The notes under the pieces: model-generated
What the model was told of the DNA's origin: nothing
The model's input: only the letters and a program-made list of their open reading frames with translations
Databases searched by the model: none
Made by a program: the position numbers and the translations under genes
In this document: positions 34,191-42,768 of the stretch, piece by piece
Numbering within the stretch: position 1 is the stretch's first letter
Layout of the letters: each line of letters begins with the position of its first letter
DNA from: JACVRW01 sp963846505
GTDB taxonomy: Bacteria; Actinomycetota; Thermoleophilia; Solirubrobacterales; Thermoleophilaceae
Reading direction: 5' to 3'
Length of the DNA stretch: 64,000 bases
NCBI GenBank assembly: GCA_963846505.1
Contig: CAWJWD010000006.1
Location: 434,001-498,000, forward strand

Positions 34191-35321
34191 TCACGCTCGA
34201 CGGCCGACGCAGTCCTCGTACAGCCGCGTCAGCGACTCGATGAAGCGTCGCTCGGCATGCGCGGCGCGCACGCGAGCGAGCAGCACCTCGCCCTCGCGCG
34301 CGCGCTCGACAGGGTTGGTCCAGAGCGTTCGAACGCGTGCTTCAAGCGCAGCGGCGTCGCCAGGCTCGACACAGCGCTGCACGCCGAGCAGCTCCGGCAG
34401 GCCGCCCATGCGCGTCGCGACGACGGGCACGCCGGCCGCCGCAGCCTCGAGCGCAGAGTAGGGGGAGAACTCGTGGTAGCGGGAGGGCATCAGCACCATC
34501 GCCGCTCCCGCGAGCAGTGAGGACATGCGCGCTCGGTCCACCCGGCCGAGGAACTCGACGTCGCCATCGCCGGCTGCCTGAAGCTCCTTCGCCGCCGGGC
34601 CTTCGCCCGCGATCTTCAGCGGCACCCGCGCCCGCGAGCATGCAGCGATGGCGGCGTCGACGCCCTTCTCGCGCGAGAGACGCGAGGTCACGAGGGCATA
34701 GGCGCCCTCGGCCGCTCGGGAGCGCTCGGCGAAGGCCTCGGCCGGCAGGTAGTGCTCGAGCACCGTGAGGCGATCCGCCGGGAGCCCGAGGAGCGCGAGT
34801 TGGCTGGCCGCGTAGCGGCTGGGAGCGACGAAGCGGTCGACGGCGTCGAGCACGCGCGGCTGGTGCAGCGCGAGGGCGGTCGCGTAGGCGGCGGACTCGG
34901 GCAGCGAGCCGCGGCAGTTGAGCACCGCGCCGGGCAGCGTCAGGCGGTGGTGGCAGCGAAAGCAGGGGCCGCCGTCGCGGGAGGCGACGCCGATCGCGCA
35001 GAACAGGCGCAGGTTGTGCAGGTGCAGGACCACCCGCGCACCGGTCTCCCCCGCCGCCTCCAGCCCGCGCGGGCCGATCAGCGGTTGCATGTTGTGCACG
35101 TGGACGACGTCCGCGCCGCGGGCGGCGGCCGCGAGCGCCGTGGGATCGTCGCCGCCACGCAGCAGGGCCGCGGCGGCGGCGGCCTTGCCGACCTCGGTCG
35201 AGCGGCGCTCGTAGAGATCGTGGTCGATGCCGGCGTCGGCGAGTGCCTGCAGCTGCAGGTCGACCGAGCGTTCCTCGCCACCCTCGACCCGGTAGCGGTT
35301 GTGGACCACGAGCACGCGCAT
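34191..35321 (-). CDS. GT4 family glycosyltransferase
   Basis: The 376-residue GT-B enzyme starts MRVLVVHNRYRVEGGEERSV, has VVHVHNMQPLIGP, LHNLRLFCAIG with nearby cysteines (CFRCHH), TSRLSREKGVDAAI at the linker and SRYHEFSPYSALEAAAAGVP at the donor site (the E-x7-E equivalent). It resembles the subgroup with a small Cys/His cluster found in capsule loci. The frame is open upstream to 35363 but ATG 35321 is the conserved start; a TAGCGT box lies 11 nt before it. It is divergent from the GT2 gene at 35443. Confidence 0.87.
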   Translation of the reverse strand: MRVLVVHNRYRVEGGEERSVDLQLQALADAGIDHDLYERRSTEVGKAAAAAALLRGGDDPTALAAAARGADVVHVHNMQPLIGPRGLEAAGETGARVVLHLHNLRLFCAIGVASRDGGPCFRCHHRLTLPGAVLNCRGSLPESAAYATALALHQPRVLDAVDRFVAPSRYAASQLALLGLPADRLTVLEHYLPAEAFAERSRAAEGAYALVTSRLSREKGVDAAIAACSRARVPLKIAGEGPAAKELQAAGDGDVEFLGRVDRARMSSLLAGAAMVLMPSRYHEFSPYSALEAAAAGVPVVATRMGGLPELLGVQRCVEPGDAAALEARVRTLWTNPVERAREGEVLLARVRAAHAERRFIESLTRLYEDCVGRRA

Positions 35322-35442
35322 CGGACCGGGCAACGCTACCTGTGCCGAGACCTGGCAGCGCACGCGGACCGCGGGCAGCCCCGGCCGCGCGGCAATGCGG
35401 GTGCGAAGCCACGCGCCGCGGCGCAGTTACGCTTGCGCCGCG
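35322..35442. promoter_or_regulatory. Divergent promoter gap between GT4 and GT2 genes
   Basis: The 121 bp hold TACGCT (35428-35433) ending 9 nt before the plus-strand ATG at 35443, and TAGCGT on the minus strand (35338-35333) ending 11 nt before the ATG at 35321. No clear -35 boxes or ribosome sites are visible, so near-leaderless messages are likely in both directions. Confidence 0.35.
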
Positions 35443-36330
35443 ATGGCGGCAGACTCCCCAGCCACGGACTCGGCACCGCTCGTCAGCGTGGTCGTACCGA
35501 CGCGCCGACGGCCGGAGTACCTGTGTGTGACGCTCGCCTCGCTGCTCGATCAGGAGACCGACGCGCCCCACGAGCTGCTCGTGATCGACGACGGCCCCGA
35601 CCCCGAGACCGCCGCCGTGGCCGCCGCCGCGGGCGTGCGCTGCCTGCCGACCGGCGCCGGGCACGGGCTCAACGCGGCGCGCAACGCCGGCCTGCGCGCG
35701 GCCGCCGCGCCGCTCGTGGCGTTCGTCGACGACGACGTGCACGCCCCCCCGAGCTGGCTTGGGGAGCTCGTGGCCGGCGCGGCCCGCCACCCCGAGGCGG
35801 AGGCCTTCGGCGGACCGATCCGCGCCCGCTTCGAGGGCCATCCGCCGCGCGGCTGCGGCCGCGAGGACCCGCCGATCACGACGCTCGACCTCGGCCCCGA
35901 GGATCGCGAGGCGGAGATGGTCTGGGGCGCGAACGTGGCCGTGCGACGCTCGGCGGTGGAGCGGATCGGGCCGTTCGAGGAGCGGCTGCGCCGCGGGCAT
36001 GGCGACGAGGAGGAGTGGCTGGAGCGGCTGCGTGCCGCCGGCGGCACGATCGTCTACCTCGCCCACGCCGGCCTCGACCACCGCCGCGCCCGGGGCGACG
36101 CGCGCCTGCTGCCGCTCGCCCGTGCCGCCTACCACCGCGGTCGCGGCGCTCGCGCCAGTGACCGCCGTCGCGGCCGCGCCCCCTCCGTCGCCCACGAGCT
36201 GCGCGTGCTGGCCGGCTGCGGCTGGCACACCGTCCGCCGAGGCTGTCCCCAGGGGATCGTGATGGGCGCCCACGCCGCCGGCCGTGTCGCCGAAGCGGTC
36301 CGTCCCCGACCGGCCCTCGATCCCGGATGA
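35443..36330 (+). CDS. GT2 family glycosyltransferase
   Basis: The 295-residue enzyme has LVSVVVPTRRRPEYL at its start, LLVIDDGPDPET as nucleotide-binding loop, NAARNAGLRAA, and FVDDDVHAPPSWL with the DDD metal-binding motif near residue 90; EMVWGANVAVRR and DEEEWLERL complete the GT-A core. The ATG at 35443 follows a TACGCT box. Its stop overlaps the next gene's start by 4 nt (ATGA), so the two are coupled. Donor unknown. Confidence 0.87.
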   Translation: MAADSPATDSAPLVSVVVPTRRRPEYLCVTLASLLDQETDAPHELLVIDDGPDPETAAVAAAAGVRCLPTGAGHGLNAARNAGLRAAAAPLVAFVDDDVHAPPSWLGELVAGAARHPEAEAFGGPIRARFEGHPPRGCGREDPPITTLDLGPEDREAEMVWGANVAVRRSAVERIGPFEERLRRGHGDEEEWLERLRAAGGTIVYLAHAGLDHRRARGDARLLPLARAAYHRGRGARASDRRRGRAPSVAHELRVLAGCGWHTVRRGCPQGIVMGAHAAGRVAEAVRPRPALDPG

Positions 36331-37292
36331 GCGGCGAACGGCCCCACCGCTCCCCCGCAGACCGTGCCTCGCCGGACAGAAGCGCCGACGTGGAGGACGC
36401 TCCGCCGCCCACGGCCGCCGACCTCGCGCAGGATGCTCCACGGGGCGCCGATCCCGCCAGCTTCCTCTCCGGCGACGCCGGCGACGTGACCGCCCCCTGG
36501 CGGCGGCTGAAGCGGTCGCTGGGTGAGCGCGGCTTCGACCTGATCGACGCTGCGCGCCGGATCCACCGGCGCGTCGAGCGCATGGCCGACGAGCAGGCGC
36601 CGCTGCGCGTGCTCGTGCTCGGCGTCGTGCGACCGGGCTCGCTGATGGCGGCGGCGCTGCCGGCGCTGCGCTCCGAGCGCCACGACGTGACGTTCTCGCT
36701 CGGCGCGATCGGTCAGCCGGACGCCGAACTGCGCGACCAGACGCTCGTCTCGGGCCTCGGCGGCGGGAAGTTCGAGAACCTCAACAGCCTGCTCGCCGCC
36801 GGCCCCGACCCGGCAGGCTTCGACTGGCTCGTCGTCAGCGACGACGACCTCGCGCTCCCAATGCGCTTCCTCGACCGCTTCCTCGCCCTCTGCGAGCGCT
36901 TCGAGCTCGACCTCGCGCAGCCGGCCCAGACGCTCAGGAGCCACTCCGCCTGGAAGGTCACCCGCCGCCGCGCCGGCTCGCTCGCGCGCGAGACCCGTTT
37001 CGTCGAGATCGGCCCGCTGACCGCCTTCCGCATGGCGAGCGCCGGCGCCGCCTTGACGCCCTTCCCGGCGCTGCGCTTCGGCTGGGGGCTCGACCTGCAC
37101 TGGGCCGCGCTGGCCGCCGAGCGCGGCTGGCGCCTCGGCGTGGTCGACGCCACGCCGGTGCGCCACGAGACCGGCCTCGTCGCCGCCGGCTACTCGCACG
37201 ACGACGCGATCGCCGAGGCCTCGGCCTTCCTCGCCGAGCGACCGTACCTGCCGGCCGCCGCGGCCGGCGACGTGCTCGCCGTCCACCGCTGA
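36327..37292 (+). CDS. Putative glycosyltransferase-like protein (DUF707-like GT-A)
   Basis: The 321-residue protein has a disordered Pro/Asp/Ala-rich first ~55 residues. A domain with VLVLGVVRPGSLMAAALP, GKFENLNSLLA, FDWLVVSDDDLALPMRFLDRF (an S-D-D-D metal-like motif near residue 173) and HSAWKVTRRR follows. This resembles DUF707-type glycosyltransferases, in which an acidic triad precedes a long alpha-helix and a late acidic-Trp region (FGWGLDLHWAA). It is translationally coupled to the GT2 gene upstream. A transferase role is likely but not proven. Confidence 0.65.
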   Translation: MSGERPHRSPADRASPDRSADVEDAPPPTAADLAQDAPRGADPASFLSGDAGDVTAPWRRLKRSLGERGFDLIDAARRIHRRVERMADEQAPLRVLVLGVVRPGSLMAAALPALRSERHDVTFSLGAIGQPDAELRDQTLVSGLGGGKFENLNSLLAAGPDPAGFDWLVVSDDDLALPMRFLDRFLALCERFELDLAQPAQTLRSHSAWKVTRRRAGSLARETRFVEIGPLTAFRMASAGAALTPFPALRFGWGLDLHWAALAAERGWRLGVVDATPVRHETGLVAAGYSHDDAIAEASAFLAERPYLPAAAAGDVLAVHR

Positions 37293-37389
37293 GGCCGGCG
37301 GGGCGTCGGACCGAGGCCCGCTGCGGCGACGATCGGCTCTTCGTCGAGCGCGGTTGCGCGCGGGGCGCCTCGCTGACAGGGTTCGGCTC

Positions 37390-38634
37390 ATGCGTGGCGG
37401 GGTCATGTGGCGAGCGGTGGCGATGACAGCCGGCCTCTGCGTGCTCTGCTGGCCGCTCGACGGCGCGCAGGCCGGAAAGCCGGCGCGCAGCCTGCCGACC
37501 GTCGGCGGGACCGTCTGGGTCGACGCCGACCGCGACGGCCTGCGCGACCGGGGCGAGCGCGGAGCGTCGAAGGTGCGGCTGAGCCTGCAGCGCGCCGCCA
37601 AGCGACGCGGCAGGCTCGTCTACCGGAAGGCGGCTCAGACGACCAGCGGCAAGGGCGGGCGCTGGTCCTTCAGGCCCACCGAGGCGGGCACGTACCGGGT
37701 CGAGGTGGCGCTTCCGAGCGGCTACGGCGGGTTCTCGCCCAAGCGACGCGGACGCACGCGCACGCTCGACTCGGACGTGCAGCCCAGCAGCGGCCTCACA
37801 CCGCGGGCGACGCTCGCGCGCGGCGGCAAGGCGGTGCGCTTCGACGTGGGTCTGCTGCCGGCCGCCGCGTCGGGGCCGAGCCCAGCGCCGCCGGCGCCCT
37901 CGCCCAAGCCGTCGTTCCAGATCGGCGGCATCGTCTGGCGCGACAACGGCGACGGCTATCGCGACTCGATCGAGACCGCTCGCCCAGAGAGCACCATCGA
38001 GCTCTGGAGCGCGGACGGGTCCCAGCTGCTCACCAGCACGACCACCGACGCCCTCGGTGCCTGGAAGCTGACCGTGCCCGGCGGCATCGACTACCGCGTG
38101 CGCAGGATCGGGAGCAACAGCTACTCCGAGCTCGCGCCAAAGGACCAGGGCGGCGACGACACGCGCGACTCGGACTTCAACCGCAGCGGCCCCCACAAGG
38201 GCTACACGGACGTGATCGCGGCGAACACGGGCAGCCTCAGCCTCGACGCCGCGGCGACGACGCCCGCCAGCATCGGCAACCTCGTCTGGCGCGACACCAA
38301 CCAGAACGGCCGGCAGGACGCGGGCGAGCCCGGGGAGCCGAACGTGACGCTCGAGCTCTGGGACTTCAGCAAGACCGAGCTGCTCGACGTCACGGTCACC
38401 GACGCCGGCGGCGTCTACCAGCTGACGGCGCCCAGCGGCGGCCAGGCCTACCGCGTGCGCGCGCTACTCCCCGCCGGCACCGCCTTCGTGCCCAAGAACG
38501 GCAGCCTGGACGATGGGCTCGACTCCGACGTCAACCCGAGTGGTGTCGATGCCGGCTACACCGACGTCATCTTCACCGCAACCAACCTGATCTCGGCCCC
38601 GGGCTGGGACGTCGGGCTGCGCCCGGCCGGCTGA
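37390..38634 (+). CDS. Secreted protein with three SdrD B-like repeats
   Basis: The 414-residue protein starts at 37390 with a signal peptide (basic MRGGVMWR, hydrophobic core VAMTAGLCVLCWPLD, then AQAG). Three ~110-residue beta-domains follow; each opens with a calcium-binding-like acidic motif: DADRDGLRDRGERG, RDNGDGYRDSIE and RDTNQNGRQDAGEPG, as in SdrD B-type domains. A Pro/Ala/Ser linker separates repeats one and two. There is no LPXTG or C-terminal anchor helix, so it is likely secreted or held by the glycan. It may be a structural component of the cell surface made along with the polysaccharide. Confidence 0.8.
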   Translation: MRGGVMWRAVAMTAGLCVLCWPLDGAQAGKPARSLPTVGGTVWVDADRDGLRDRGERGASKVRLSLQRAAKRRGRLVYRKAAQTTSGKGGRWSFRPTEAGTYRVEVALPSGYGGFSPKRRGRTRTLDSDVQPSSGLTPRATLARGGKAVRFDVGLLPAAASGPSPAPPAPSPKPSFQIGGIVWRDNGDGYRDSIETARPESTIELWSADGSQLLTSTTTDALGAWKLTVPGGIDYRVRRIGSNSYSELAPKDQGGDDTRDSDFNRSGPHKGYTDVIAANTGSLSLDAAATTPASIGNLVWRDTNQNGRQDAGEPGEPNVTLELWDFSKTELLDVTVTDAGGVYQLTAPSGGQAYRVRALLPAGTAFVPKNGSLDDGLDSDVNPSGVDAGYTDVIFTATNLISAPGWDVGLRPAG

Positions 38635-38684
38635 CGCGGCTCAGACGACCGCGTGAGCGACGACACAGAATCCACCGAGAGCTG

Positions 38685-39780
38685 ATGCGGGCGCTGTTCG
38701 TCTGCCCCGACATGCGCACCGGTGGCGCCGAGCGCCACTGGGCGACGCTCGTGCCGGCGCTGCGCGAGCGCGGCGTGGACGCCCGCGTGCTCTGCCTCTC
38801 CGACGAGGGCGGCCTGTTCGGCGACCTGCTCGCCGCGGGCGTGCCGGCGACCTGCGCACGGCTGACGAGCCGCGGCGACCCGCGCGGGCTGCGCCGCGCC
38901 TTCGCCGCCGCCCGTCCGCGACCGGACGTCGTCGTGACCCGCGGCGTGAGCGCGCAACTGGTCGGCGAGGCGATCGCCCGGCGCCACCGGGTGCCGCAGC
39001 TGATGAACGAGCACACGCCGCTGACCGCCGACGGCGAGCTGCTGCCGATGCGCGGCCACCAGCGCGCGCTGACCCGGCTCGTCGCACCGCTGGTCGCGCG
39101 CGTGGTGGCGGTGACGACGCGCCAGGTCGAGCCGCTGACCCGGCTCGGGTACCGCCGCGAGCGCATCGAAGTGGTGCCCAACGGGGTCTTCGCCGACGTG
39201 ATCCAGCCACGCCGCGAGCGCGCGGCCGTTCGCGCCGAGCTGGGGATCGGCGACGACGAGCTGCTCGCGCTCGCGCTGTCGCGGCTGCAGCCGGAGAAGC
39301 GCGTGGACGTGTTCGTGCGGGCCGCGGCGGCCGCCCGGGCCGCCAACCCCCGCCTGCGTGCCGTGCTCGCCGGCGACGGCGACGAGCGCGCACGGCGTCG
39401 AAGCGCTCGCGGCCGGCACCGGCGTCGAGCTGCTCGGCGTGCGCTCCGACGTCCCCGACCTGCTCGCCGCCGCCGACGTGCTCTGCCTCACCAGCGACTC
39501 CGAGGCGCTGCCGATGAGCATCCTGGAGGCGATGGCGCTCGCCCGGCCGGTGATCGCCACCGACGTCGGCGGCACGCCCGAGCAGGTCGAACACGGCGTC
39601 ACCGGCCTGCTGGTGCCCCCCGGAGACGTCGCTGCCGCCGCCGACGCCCTCGGCCGCGTCGCCGCCGATCCCGCCGCCGCGCGGGCGATGGGCGAGCGCG
39701 GCCGGGAGCGCCAGCGCGAGCGCTTCGACGGCGACGCGATGGTGACGGGGTACCTGCGCGTGCTGGAGTCGCTGCGATGA
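38685..39780 (+). pseudogene. GT4 glycosyltransferase, reading frame broken by +1 near 39390
   Basis: The first ~235 residues read MRALFVCPDMRTGGAERHW (GT4 glycine loop), MNEHTPL, VVPNGVF and ALSRLQPEKRVDVFVRA. After GDGDER the sequence continues one frame on with HGVEALAAGTGVELLG and the donor-site block TSDSEALPMSILEAMALARP. Removing one base in GCGCG at about 39390 restores a normal ~365-residue enzyme. The change is in a CG repeat, so a 2-base loss is equally possible. The stop overlaps the next ATG by 4 nt. It would be an ordinary locus glycosyltransferase if intact. Confidence 0.77.
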
Positions 39781-40826
39781 GCGTCGACGTCCTGCTGCTG
39801 TCGCTTGGCACCACGCGCGGCTGGCGCGTCGCCGACGAGCTGTTCCTCGGCCAGCTCGAGCGCGCCGGGATCAGCGCGGCGGCGGTCTCGGTGCGCTTCG
39901 GCGGCGCGGGCCGGCTGCGCCGCGGCTATCCGCTCAACGACCTCGTCGAGATGCACGCGGCGCGGCGCGCGCTGCGGGCCGGGCTCGAGGCGCACGATCC
40001 ACGCGCGCTGGTCGTCTCGAGCACGACCGCGGCGATGCTGCTGCCGCCGCTCGAGATCCCGTATGCCGTGCGGCTCGACGCGCCGGCGACGCTCAACCGC
40101 CCCGGCACCCGCAACGTGCCGCTGCGCGCCCTCGAGCGGCGGTCGCTGGCGCGCGCGCGGCTAGTGCTGCCGTGGAACGAGACCGCGCGCGCGGCGCTGC
40201 CCTCGGGCGCCCCCCGAACGCTGATCGTGCCGCCGCCGGTCGAGCCGTCGCTGCCCTGCCCCGCCTCCGCCGAGCGCGAGCGGCTCGCCGTCTCCTACGT
40301 CCCCGACCCGAAGGCGAAGGGACTCGACCTGGTCGTGGCGGGGTGGGCCGCCGCGGGAGTCGAGGACGCGCGCCTGGCGATCTACGGCATCGATCCCGAG
40401 TGGGCGCGACGGCACCTGCAGCGGGTGGGCCTGCCGCAGCCGGCGAACGTCGACTGGGCCGGCATGACCGCGCCCGCCGACTTCCGCGCGGCCCTGCGCC
40501 GTGCGCAGGTCTACGTCGGCGGCGCGCGCTGGGAGGACTTCGGTCAGGCGCCGCTGGAGGCGCTCGCCGACGGCGCGCTGCTGGCCACCGTCCCGTCCGG
40601 CGGCCCGTTCGCGGCACTGGACCTCGCCCGCCGGCTCGACGCGCGGCTGGTCGCGTCGAGCCTGGACGGCGCCGCGCTCGGCGAGCCGATCCGCACCGCC
40701 TTCTCCCTCGACGCGACGGCGCTCGCCGACTACCAGCGCCGCGCGCAGGAGCTGCTGCGGCCGTTCGCACCGGACGCGATCCAGGAAGTGATCGAGCGCG
40801 AGCTGCTGCCGGCGCTGCTGGGCTAG
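39777..40826 (+). CDS. Glycosyltransferase, GT4-like
   Basis: This 349-residue protein has a GT-B layout but a short, weak N-terminal domain: LLLSLGTTRGWRVADELFLGQL, YAVRLDAPATLNRPG, LPWNETARAA, SYVPDPKAKGLDLVVAGWA (a linker with the KxKGL motif), and VGGARWEDFGQAPLEALADG at the donor site, the E-x7-E equivalent. The ATG overlaps the preceding stop by 4 nt (ATGA). The protein ends in a 4-nt stop-to-stop overlap (CTAG) with the convergent gene at 40823. The assignment as a glycosyltransferase is good; the donor is unknown. Confidence 0.8.
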   Translation: MSVDVLLLSLGTTRGWRVADELFLGQLERAGISAAAVSVRFGGAGRLRRGYPLNDLVEMHAARRALRAGLEAHDPRALVVSSTTAAMLLPPLEIPYAVRLDAPATLNRPGTRNVPLRALERRSLARARLVLPWNETARAALPSGAPRTLIVPPPVEPSLPCPASAERERLAVSYVPDPKAKGLDLVVAGWAAAGVEDARLAIYGIDPEWARRHLQRVGLPQPANVDWAGMTAPADFRAALRRAQVYVGGARWEDFGQAPLEALADGALLATVPSGGPFAALDLARRLDARLVASSLDGAALGEPIRTAFSLDATALADYQRRAQELLRPFAPDAIQEVIERELLPALLG

Positions 40827-41938
40827 GGCGTGACGGCCCGCAGGATCGCGCGCTCCCACGCCTCCACGTCGGCCTCCGCCGAGTGTCGCTCGGTCACCAT
40901 GCGCGAGCCCGTGCCGAGCAGCTCGCGCAGCGTCGGCTCGCGCACCAGTCGGCGCAGCGCGGCGGCGATCTCGCCCACGTCCTCCGGGTCGACCAGCAGC
41001 GCGTTCTCGCCCTCGACCGCCACGTCCCCGGCCGCCCCGGCACGGCGGCTGCAGAGCAGCGGCAGCCCCGCGGCGGCGCCCTCGCGCATCGTCACGCCGA
41101 ACGGCTCGTAGGTGCTCACGAGCGCGAGCACGTCGGCCCCCGCGTACAGCCGCGGCAGCTCAACCGGCGCGGCGTAGCCGTGCACGTCGACGGCCGCGCC
41201 GACCGCCGCCGCCCGCGCACGTAGCTCGGCCTCGAGCGGACCCGCGCCGCAGAGCACCAGCTCGGCCTCGCCGGGCGCGAACCCGGCCCGTGCGAAGGCG
41301 TCGATCAGCGCGCCGAGGTTCTTGTCTGCCACCAGCCGCCCGACCGCCAGCACCCGCACCGGCCCCTCGCGCACCGGTCGCACGGCCGCGGCAGCGCCGA
41401 ACGCGGCGAGGTCCGCGCTCTGCAGGCTGACCTCGACCCGCGCCGGGTTGACGCCGAGCCGGTCGAGGCGCACCACGCCCTGCGAGCTGGCCACGACGAA
41501 GCCGCTCATGCGCGGCGCCAACGCGCGATGAATGCGACGTTGCAACGCGGACAAGCCGTCCTCGCTCCAGGGCGTCAGCTCGCTGAAGACCACCAGCGGC
41601 CGCCGCCGCGGCGCGCACCAGGCGAGTGCGCGCCAGGTGGCCGGGCCGAACTCCCAGCTGACGACGCAGGCCGGATCCGCGCGGCGCAGCGCAGCTCCCA
41701 GGCCGCGCGGCAGCGTCACCGGCGAGCGCCCGGCGCGTGCACGCTGCCTGGAGACCAGGACCTCGCTGTCGTAGGCGTGGCGCTCGGGAAACCAGTCCGC
41801 GCGTTGGTCCCAGCCGGGCTGGGAGGCCGCCAGATAGATCACCCGCGGCGCCACGCGCCCTCGCTCGGCGAGCCGTGCGAACAGCGGCTCGCGATAGGGC
41901 ACGGGCACCGGCGGGAGGATGGCGCAGGACACCGGCAC
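40823..41938 (-). CDS. GT4 family glycosyltransferase
   Basis: The 371-residue enzyme shows CAILPPVPVPYREPLFARLAE at the start, VVFSELTPWSEDGL, ASSQGVVRLDRLGV, VLAVGRLVADKNLGALIDAFA (GT4 linker) and VSTYEPFGVTMREGAAAGLP at the donor site. Two GTGs (41938 and 41932) are close together, and an ATG at 41998 would add 20 residues unlike the family; 41938 is chosen. It is convergent with the gene ending at 40826 and divergent from the operon starting at 42142. Similar enzymes occur in actinobacterial exopolysaccharide loci. Confidence 0.86.
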   Translation of the reverse strand: MPVSCAILPPVPVPYREPLFARLAERGRVAPRVIYLAASQPGWDQRADWFPERHAYDSEVLVSRQRARAGRSPVTLPRGLGAALRRADPACVVSWEFGPATWRALAWCAPRRRPLVVFSELTPWSEDGLSALQRRIHRALAPRMSGFVVASSQGVVRLDRLGVNPARVEVSLQSADLAAFGAAAAVRPVREGPVRVLAVGRLVADKNLGALIDAFARAGFAPGEAELVLCGAGPLEAELRARAAAVGAAVDVHGYAAPVELPRLYAGADVLALVSTYEPFGVTMREGAAAGLPLLCSRRAGAAGDVAVEGENALLVDPEDVGEIAAALRRLVREPTLRELLGTGSRMVTERHSAEADVEAWERAILRAVTP

Positions 41939-42141
41939 GAGCGCAACTTTGCCTGACGGCGGCGTGTCGAAGCGTTTAGATGCGTGCGACCAGGGCACAA
42001 CCCCAGCGATACGCGGTTGGAAGACCGTGCTTAGCTGCTGCCGTAGCGGTTGGTAGCCTGCGCGCGGCGGTACAGGGGCGCCGTCGCCGTTTCAGCACGC
42101 AGCCGTGCGCACGACACCGTCTCGCAGGAGGGACACCACCC
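41939..42141. promoter_or_regulatory. Long leader/promoter region before the secreted protein and ligase
   Basis: The 203-bp gap contains GCGGTTGG twice (42013-42020 and 42046-42053, 33 bp apart) and a -10-like TAGCCT at 42054-42059. Transcription would start near 42066, leaving a ~75-nt leader. A strong ribosome site, AGGAGGG, lies 9 nt before the GTG at 42142. The leader may fold, but I cannot match it to a known riboswitch. Confidence 0.4.
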
Positions 42142-42768
42142 GTGACTCGAGTCGTACCCATGCTGCTCATCGTGACTGCGCTGATCGCGCTGCTGCTGCC
42201 AGCGAGCGCGAGCGCGAACCCGCAGCAGGTCATCCTCGACTGCTCGGACGACGGCAAGCTCAGCCGCAACTACTCGAACAAGGACCTGCGCGGGGCGCTG
42301 GACGACCTGCCCGGCGACCTCGACGAGTACAGCGACTGCCGTCAGGTGATCAGCGGTGCGATCGGCTCGGGCACGGGCGGCAACCGCGGCGGCAGCGACA
42401 GCGGCGACGGTGGCGCCGGCACCACCGGCGGCGGCAACACCGGCGCCCTCAGCGGCGAGCAGGCTGCGGCAGACCAGCAGAGCGACCAGGAGGCGCTCGC
42501 CGCGGCCACCAAGGAGGCGCAGGACGGCTCGATCGCCGTCGGCGACCAGCAGGTCGAGCCCGGCGAGAACGGCGTCTTCGACCTCGCCAGCGCCGAGAAC
42601 GGCGTGCCCACCCCGCTGCTGCTCGTGCTGATCGCGCTCGCGGCGCTCGCGGTGGCAGCGGCGTTCTTGCTCCTGCGCCGCCGCGTGCCGGGACTCGCCC
42701 GCATCTCGCTTCCGACGAAATGGATGTCGCTGCCCCGTGGCCTGGGGCGCTCGCGCTTCCGGCGCTAG
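42142..42768 (+). CDS. Secreted or membrane-anchored protein of unknown function
   Basis: The 208-residue protein has a signal peptide (VTRVVPMLLIVTALIALLLP then SASA) and a mature start NPQQVILDCSDDGKLSRNY with two cysteines (CSDDG, SDCRQ) that could form a disulfide. A Gly/Ser/Thr-rich linker at ~75-100 and one hydrophobic helix, PLLLVLIALAALAVAAAFLLL, at ~163-183 precede a basic tail. This is the shape of a small surface protein anchored by its C-terminal helix. The GTG at 42142 has an excellent ribosome site. It overlaps the O-antigen ligase by 32 nt, so the two probably work together; I do not recognise the family. Confidence 0.75.
   Translation: MTRVVPMLLIVTALIALLLPASASANPQQVILDCSDDGKLSRNYSNKDLRGALDDLPGDLDEYSDCRQVISGAIGSGTGGNRGGSDSGDGGAGTTGGGNTGALSGEQAAADQQSDQEALAAATKEAQDGSIAVGDQQVEPGENGVFDLASAENGVPTPLLLVLIALAALAVAAAFLLLRRRVPGLARISLPTKWMSLPRGLGRSRFRR

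Noticed and set aside
41939..42141. c-di-GMP (GEMM-I) riboswitch upstream of the surface protein
   Set aside because: Some local resemblance (GGGCACAACC, GGTTGGTAGCC), but the conserved core positions do not line up; a covariance-model search would be needed.
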